Below are positions 58,360-64,000 of a stretch of 64,000 nucleotides of DNA, piece by piece (position 1 is the first letter of the stretch; each line of letters opens with the position of its first letter). Source of the stretch: Gavia stellata (taxonomy: Eukaryota > Chordata > Aves > Gaviiformes > Gaviidae); the NCBI RefSeq assembly GCF_030936135.1, contig NC_082637.1:11421001-11485000 (forward strand), read 5' to 3'. The notes below the pieces were generated by a model. That model made no database searches and was not told the DNA's origin. It saw nothing but the letters and a program-made list of their open reading frames with translations. Both the position numbers and the translations under genes were made by a program.

Positions 58360-61300
58360 CCAGTGCTGAGGCCGCCCCTCCAGGTGCAGCACCAACTCCC
58401 TCCTGGGGTTTCAGTTGTCACCCAAGTTTTCTGCATGACTCTGGGTGGGTGAACAGCTGGTTCCCCAGAGAGGGTTACGAAGGTCATGGCCACCATCCCC
58501 CTTCCCCAGATATCAGTGGGAAGTGAAGTCCTTTCTGCACCCTCAGCTTTGTTCTTCTCCACCCACACAGCTGTACGTTGCTCCACCACACAGGCTTTGC
58601 TGGTACTCGAGTGGGTGTGCTGGCATATTGTTTAGCTGCAAGAACAGGCTCTGGCTGTGGTCCCCACAGGCCACCCGCTAAACCACCCCACGGGGACGCG
58701 AAGCCAGGGCAGGGAGGGCCAAACTCCGCTGCAGGGAGACACCGCTCCCAACAACCCAAACAGACCAAGCCAAATCCAACACTGCAGCGTTTCCCAGGCT
58801 ACAACGAAGGGGGAAAACGACAACTGCTTAATAGAAATCTCTGAGATGCCTGCCAACACCATCACAAAGACGTTTAAGACTCCTCCCCGGGCTCCCAGTG
58901 CTGTAATTACAGACTACTGGAGATCACACTGTGTTAGGGGCTAGGTCCTCATGCCCAGCATGTCCTGAAAACTGAGACATCAGCCTCCCCAAAACCAGGT
59001 CTGACATTCCCCTGGCAGCAGGCACGATGAGCAAAACCTGCACAGGGGCAATCCCTGCTCCCCAGCCTGCCCTCCCGCACAGGCAACTACCCTTCGGTAC
59101 CACCAGCAGCACAACCCAGCTCCAGCCAGAGCCACAGCGAGTGGGCAGCCACACTGCCAGTCCCTCAGAAGCATAGTGTTTAAATAGTGATGTGAGGAGG
59201 CACCCCCACCCTAGCTTACTGGTGCACCAGTCCTTAAAACAGTCATGAAGGCAACCAGAAAGTTTGTGCTTGATGTCACCTGCACCTACACAGCTAACAG
59301 GTCAACCTGCACCAGCATCCCAGGAGAAATGCCGCCTGGAAGCTGTACCAGCTAGTCACCAGGGCTATGTTCGAGGAGAGCTCAGAAGCAGAACAAGCCC
59401 CAAGTTAAGTGTGGCATGTGTATATGTAAATATAGATATATTTAAAACCATCCTCCACCAATTCCCTGCTCTACCACACTGTCTTTCTGAGAAGGCTCTA
59501 AAGGCTCTAAGCCTGAGAAGTGACAGGAATTGCTTTGGACATGGCTGAAGTACTGCCACCCACATACTGCTGCAGCACAGGAAGCGATGGTGATGTATCC
59601 GACAGGGACAGGTTGAAAACACTCCCTAGGAAGAATGCAATTACCCGAAATGGACTGAGGCCAGGAGATCTGGATTATCACCTCAGCTCTTGCATAAAGG
59701 GCTTTGCATCTTTCTTCACTTCCAACAAGAAGAATCGCAGGGTTGACATCAGCCCTGACCTGGGACATGGATTCGTTACTAAAAAGCACTTCCAGCTGAA
59801 TCACTAACTGCACTTTTTGCAGTACACAGGACTCCTTTGAAGATTTCCCATCCAAGTATTGTTCTGCCATCAAGCTGCTTAACTGGGGGGTTGTCCAGGC
59901 CACAACACAGGCAAGTATGACTACAAACCACTGGCCGGCCCTGAAAAGGCTCTCTGAAATGCAGAGCATGTGAGCTCAGCTGCTCTTCACTCAGGATTCA
60001 CAAACAGCTGAGGACACTGACAGAAACAGGGGGAAAACATGTTAACTGGCAGCTGGGCATTCACAAGGCCAAGCAAGGGAGACTACAAAAGAGAGGAGCA
60101 TTGGCAGAGGGAGGATGAAGATTTGTAAGGACACTTCCCAGTCAAAGAAAGTAGTTTTTAAAGCAAACCTCAAACTTCATGAGACCAAGTTCTCTAGAGG
60201 TTATATTCACCTGGCTCACTTGCTCATGAGCAGAAGCAAAATGGAAAAACAAAGGAAGAGAGCTGGCCTGAAAACAGGCTCCAGGGAGCAGAGCTGCCAG
60301 GCGCTGTAGACAGAAGGAAGTATCAGAAACACACAACGGCATTACCAGGACGCAGGGACCCACACAACCCGCTGGAGGAAGGGGGTCCCTGGGAGCGACG
60401 TGCAGTTGAGAGGCATCAGGCAAAACCTCCCACAGAAGACTCACTACCAAGTAACCCACTACGACACCCTCCACAAGCCACCTATTAACATACAAATGGC
60501 TCCCTTCAGGATTTCTCCCATTGCCCTTCACACCTGTCCTGATTCAAACCTGACTTGTTAATTCCTCCAGCCATGGAAGCCTCCGGTAATTTCATTACAG
60601 CTCCATTGACAGTGTGCTGAGGTCACCACTTTTCTAACCAATCCTGCTTCACTTTTTCCCTTCACATCTGTCGTCACATACCTACCAACGACACATTTTC
60701 TTGTTCTGCATCTAGAAGGCGTCCTGCCTCCCAGGCACTGTGCATTTCCACACAGCACATGATGGTGCCTACCAAATCTAGAAGGGGACAAGTGTGGGCA
60801 GGCCCAGAGCAGTAAGGGCAGGTACAGGCCTCAGGAAGAGTCACAATTCATTGACTTTCAAGAGTCAGATCAGTAACAATCCCCTTGAACCACCCTCAGA
60901 CTCAGAAGCAGCGCAGAAGGTCCGGGCATCTCTGCCCTCTGCTACTTAGCGCAGCTGTGCAGAAATGTGCCAGGGCAAGCAGCTGGTAGCAGACAACAAG
61001 GAGGAAGACCAGCAGCACAGATGTGCTTCTCTGCCCTCAGAGGTCCCTCGAATGCAGGGAGGAAACTTCCTTTCCTCCTCCTGCTCCACATGCTCAGAAG
61101 ACCTGAAATTGCCAAGGCAACAGGGGCTGGGAAAGCTCATCACCACAGCAGAGGGAGGGTGTATGGACTGGGGACTTCATCTGCCTTGGAGGAAGCCCCC
61201 AGGAGTGAAACAGCAAACCCACCAGTAAGATTAAAATGATACATTATTCCCTAAAGTCCGTTTCTGCAGAAGGCAGATGTGAAGAACAGAGCATTGAGAG

Positions 61301-63050
61301 CTGCTCTGTCCAGCTTGCTGCAAAGGCAGCGGAGTGGGGGAGCCCCTCAGACAGCCATGCCTTGAATAGCGGTGTCCCCAAAGTCAGTGCAGGGTGACCC
61401 CACCAGCTTTCCTTCTGGCAGGGGGTAAGAAACCTTTCACACGGGGAACAGAAACAAGGTGAGTGGCAGAGCTGAAACCTGCCCCACTTGCAGGCTGAAC
61501 CTCAGTTCACAAGCCCATCTCCCCAAGGACCACAGCTGGGGCTGGGGCAACAGGAGGGCTCTGCTGTCCCGACACATCCTGATGACCCCAGGGTCCATGA
61601 GAAGGGACGTGTTCAGGCCCCCCAAGAGTCAGCAGGAACCCCGTAAAACGTTATGGGAGCAGCTACTGCAGATCAAGTGAAGGCAGGTGCTGTCTCCTCT
61701 GCATGAGACACCGTGGCAGCAGTATCTCACTCCGATCCAAACCCTCTACCTACCTCCCTACCCACCCAGCTCTCACCGTTGCCCTGCACTCAGCACAGGC
61801 AGAGCTGCCAGAAGGCTGCAGATCCCAGCCCGCCCGATGCCCAAAGGGGCAGCTGGGCTGCGCGGGGGGGGAGCTGCATGCTGGGACATGTAGTCCCTAC
61901 CAGGGCCCTGCCGCTCACTCACGCCAAGACCCACACCATGTGAATTGCTGCTGTGAAACAAGGGGGTGATGAAGCTTTACAGGATGACTTAATTCCCTCA
62001 GTCCTCAACCCCTTTCTGAAGCAGAGCCTGGCCAAAAGTAACTCTAGTACTATCACATTGGGAGTTTTCTCCCGTTTCAGCTGCCAGACCTTGTTCACCT
62101 TCTGCACAGGTTACCAAGTTTGCCGAGACTCTCCTTTGTGTCATGGTTCAACCCTATACACCCTCCACATGGTCGCAACTTCCCCTCTTTGCTAAGGCTA
62201 GCGGACACAATTCAGGCAGAGGAGGACGCTTTTTAAAAGCACAATGCTTTTTAAAAAGGCACTGAGTGAAAGTGACTTCTAAAATACCCTAAGAAACAGC
62301 ACAGCATTCCTCTACCGTACACTTTCTACAGCAGCTGCAAACTCCAGGCTCCTTCTTTAAAAAATAAAAGAAGGCTGGAAACCCCAGAGATAAGTCTATG
62401 CCCCTTGTACACGTCACCAGATGGGTCACGTTCACAGTTGGGTTGCGAGCAAGCCCACAGCCCCACCGCCCATCACGGAGCCATCCCCTCTGTCTTCCCC
62501 AACGCACAGCAGCTTTCTGAACATAACTTCTGGGACTGCCAAGAGCACGCTGTGCACTGCCCACATGATTTCTGTAGAAATCGGGTGCCTCAGCCACAGC
62601 AAAACTCCTGAAAACCCTGCCAGGTCTCTAGCTGCTGACTTTGGGTGGGTTACATGTCCCCCACGACAGGTCCTTCCGCCCGTGGCCGCTGTCACCAGAG
62701 GGCAGCAGGCCTCTCGCCGTGGATGCTGGGGTCACATCCGCTCCAGCTCTGGTTTCGCAGCCCCACGCTGAACGCTGTGATTTACCCACGGGTCAGGTGC
62801 CGGCCAAGAAGGTGCTGGATGAGCCGAGTCTCCTGCAGCCCGCTTTGGTGGGCTGCATGGCCGGGCCACGGCACGGTCCCACTGCCACGGGTGCCTCGGG
62901 CACGGGTGTCCAGGGGGGACAAGAACAGCCAGCGAGTCCCAGCCGGTTTGAGCTGGGTTTGAGCTGATGCCCTGGAGGAGGAAGAGGCCCCATCCTGTCC
63001 GCAGAGCCCTGGACAGGCTGGCCCTGCCCATGTCACGGCAGAGAGGACGT
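58360..63050. other. Non-coding stretch, no gene recognised
   Basis: No exon with convincing splice signals or recognisable protein, and no clear repeat beyond short simple sequence. Adjacent to the right-hand CpG island, it is likely a first intron of a leftward transcript. Confidence 0.4.
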
Positions 63051-63059
63051 GGCCTTGGT

Positions 63060-64000
63060 GGGTGAGACCAGGGGCAGCACAGCGGGGGCCTTGGCGCGGG
63101 GGGGGGAGCCAGGATGGCGGCCAGCCCCCAAGCATAGCCTGTGCCACCCCAGCGACAGCGCACCCCTCCTGGGCAGCAGCCCCGCTCACAGCCCCTCTGC
63201 GTTCCCCTCCAGACCTGCCTCTGCCAGACCTTCCCACCACAGCCCCCCCCCGAGGTGACAGCCCCCCCCGGGCACCGAAACCCCGCAGCACGGGGGGTGG
63301 GGCACAGCATTTGTGCCACAGCCCCCCCCAAAGCCGCTCTGCGGCCACACCGCCGCCTGCCGCGGGCTGCCCCCCCGGCGCCTCCTGCCACAGCTTCCCC
63401 CGGTCCCAGCCCCCCTCGCCGGTCCCAGCACCCCCGGTTACAGTCCTCCAGGTCACCGCCCCACCAGCTCACAACCCCCATCCCGGTCACGGCCCCCCCG
63501 GTACTTCCTGGCACGACCTCCCCCGGCGGCGGCCCCCCCAGCTCTCGCTCGCCCCTCCGCTCTGGGCCCCCGCCCCCAGCCCCAGCGTCCCCGTCGCCGT
63601 CCCGTCCCCCCCCCGAACCTTCTGGAACCGGCGGGGGGGGCGGCGGGGACGGAGCGCATTAACCCCTCCCGCAGCGGACAGGCGGCCCGTCCCCCTCAGT
63701 GCCCAGTTCTGCTCCGTGCCCGCCCCGGCCCTGCCCGCCGCAGCCCCGCCGGACCCACCAGCGCCCCCTCCGCTGCCGTCGCCGCCGCGGCCCCAACTGC
63801 TGCGCGACTCCCTCCGTTCCTTCCGGGTGCCGGTGGGGACACGCCCCCCACGCCCGCCTCCCCCGCGCTGATTGGTGTGTTGGGCGGGGGACGGCGCGGG
63901 GCGAGGCGAGCCGTGGGGCCGCGCGGCCAATGGGCGAGCGGAAAGGTGCTGACGCGCTGCGCCGAGATCCCGCCCTCGCTCCGCCCCCTCCACGTGCGGG
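63060..64000. promoter_or_regulatory. CpG island promoter at the right edge, cut by the window end
   Basis: The stretch is strongly CpG-rich with long C/G runs. Promoter words cluster at its right end: CCAAT boxes in opposite orientations (GATTGG at 63870-63875; CCAAT at 63927-63931), a GGGCGGG GC box at 63882-63888 and an E-box CACGTG at 63991-63996. Long open frames on both strands here are compositional. It could drive ATOSB leftward through distant leader exons, UNC13B rightward as expected by synteny, or both. Confidence 0.65.

Noticed and set aside
62732-63993. Open frames of 170-270 codons on both strands in the right-edge island
   Set aside because: Compositional; no family resemblance, no convincing splice partners.
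1-64000. Search for CRISPR arrays, tRNA or rRNA genes, viral or toxin genes and operon-like clusters
   Set aside because: None seen on either strand; the window is ordinary vertebrate genomic DNA with three housekeeping-type genes.

Overview
This is a vertebrate nuclear window, most probably from a bird or another archosaur. The evidence is many short GT-AG introns, CpG-island promoters, proteins that read as close relatives of mammalian genes, and CR1-type LINE fragments rather than Alu, L1 or B1 elements. I found no bacterial operons, rRNA, tRNA or CRISPR.

Layout: 1-1.1 kb is a CpG island with two good minus-strand splice donors, probably the 5' end of a neighbour that lies left of the window. 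From 5.1 to 17.1 kb, on the minus strand, is a complete PIGO gene: ten coding exons, 1088 codons plus stop, the GPI-anchor ethanolamine-phosphate transferase. From 17.5 to 23.1 kb, minus strand, is a complete STOML2 gene: ten coding exons, 361 residues, the mitochondrial stomatin-like protein 2. From 23.3 to 30.3 kb, minus strand, is the coding part of ATOSB (formerly FAM214B): seven coding exons, 607 residues. The order ATOSB-STOML2-PIGO, all in one direction, is the order on human 9p13.3, where FANCG and VCP lie beyond PIGO and UNC13B beyond ATOSB. In birds this block is expected on chromosome Z.

The block is tight. The ATOSB poly(A) signal is about 190 bp from the STOML2 start codon, and the STOML2 poly(A) signal is about 430 bp from the PIGO promoter. 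The three products share no pathway: ER GPI-anchor assembly, inner mitochondrial membrane scaffolding, and a nuclear regulator. They are neighbours by conserved synteny.

From 30.3 to 63 kb there are no recognisable protein-coding exons. This stretch holds CR1 remnants, simple-sequence tracts, candidate 5' non-coding exons on the minus strand (near 32.1, 32.9 and 57.9 kb) and a possible conserved element near 37.5 kb. From 63.1 to 64.0 kb is a second CpG island with CCAAT boxes in both orientations. It could be a distal promoter of ATOSB, the promoter of the right-hand neighbour (UNC13B by synteny), or both.

I did not find a clearly new biological system. The most useful observations are a three-uORF leader ahead of ATOSB, candidate distant non-coding exons, the lack of a canonical poly(A) signal close to the PIGO stop codon, and a 14-base G tract immediately after one PIGO splice donor.
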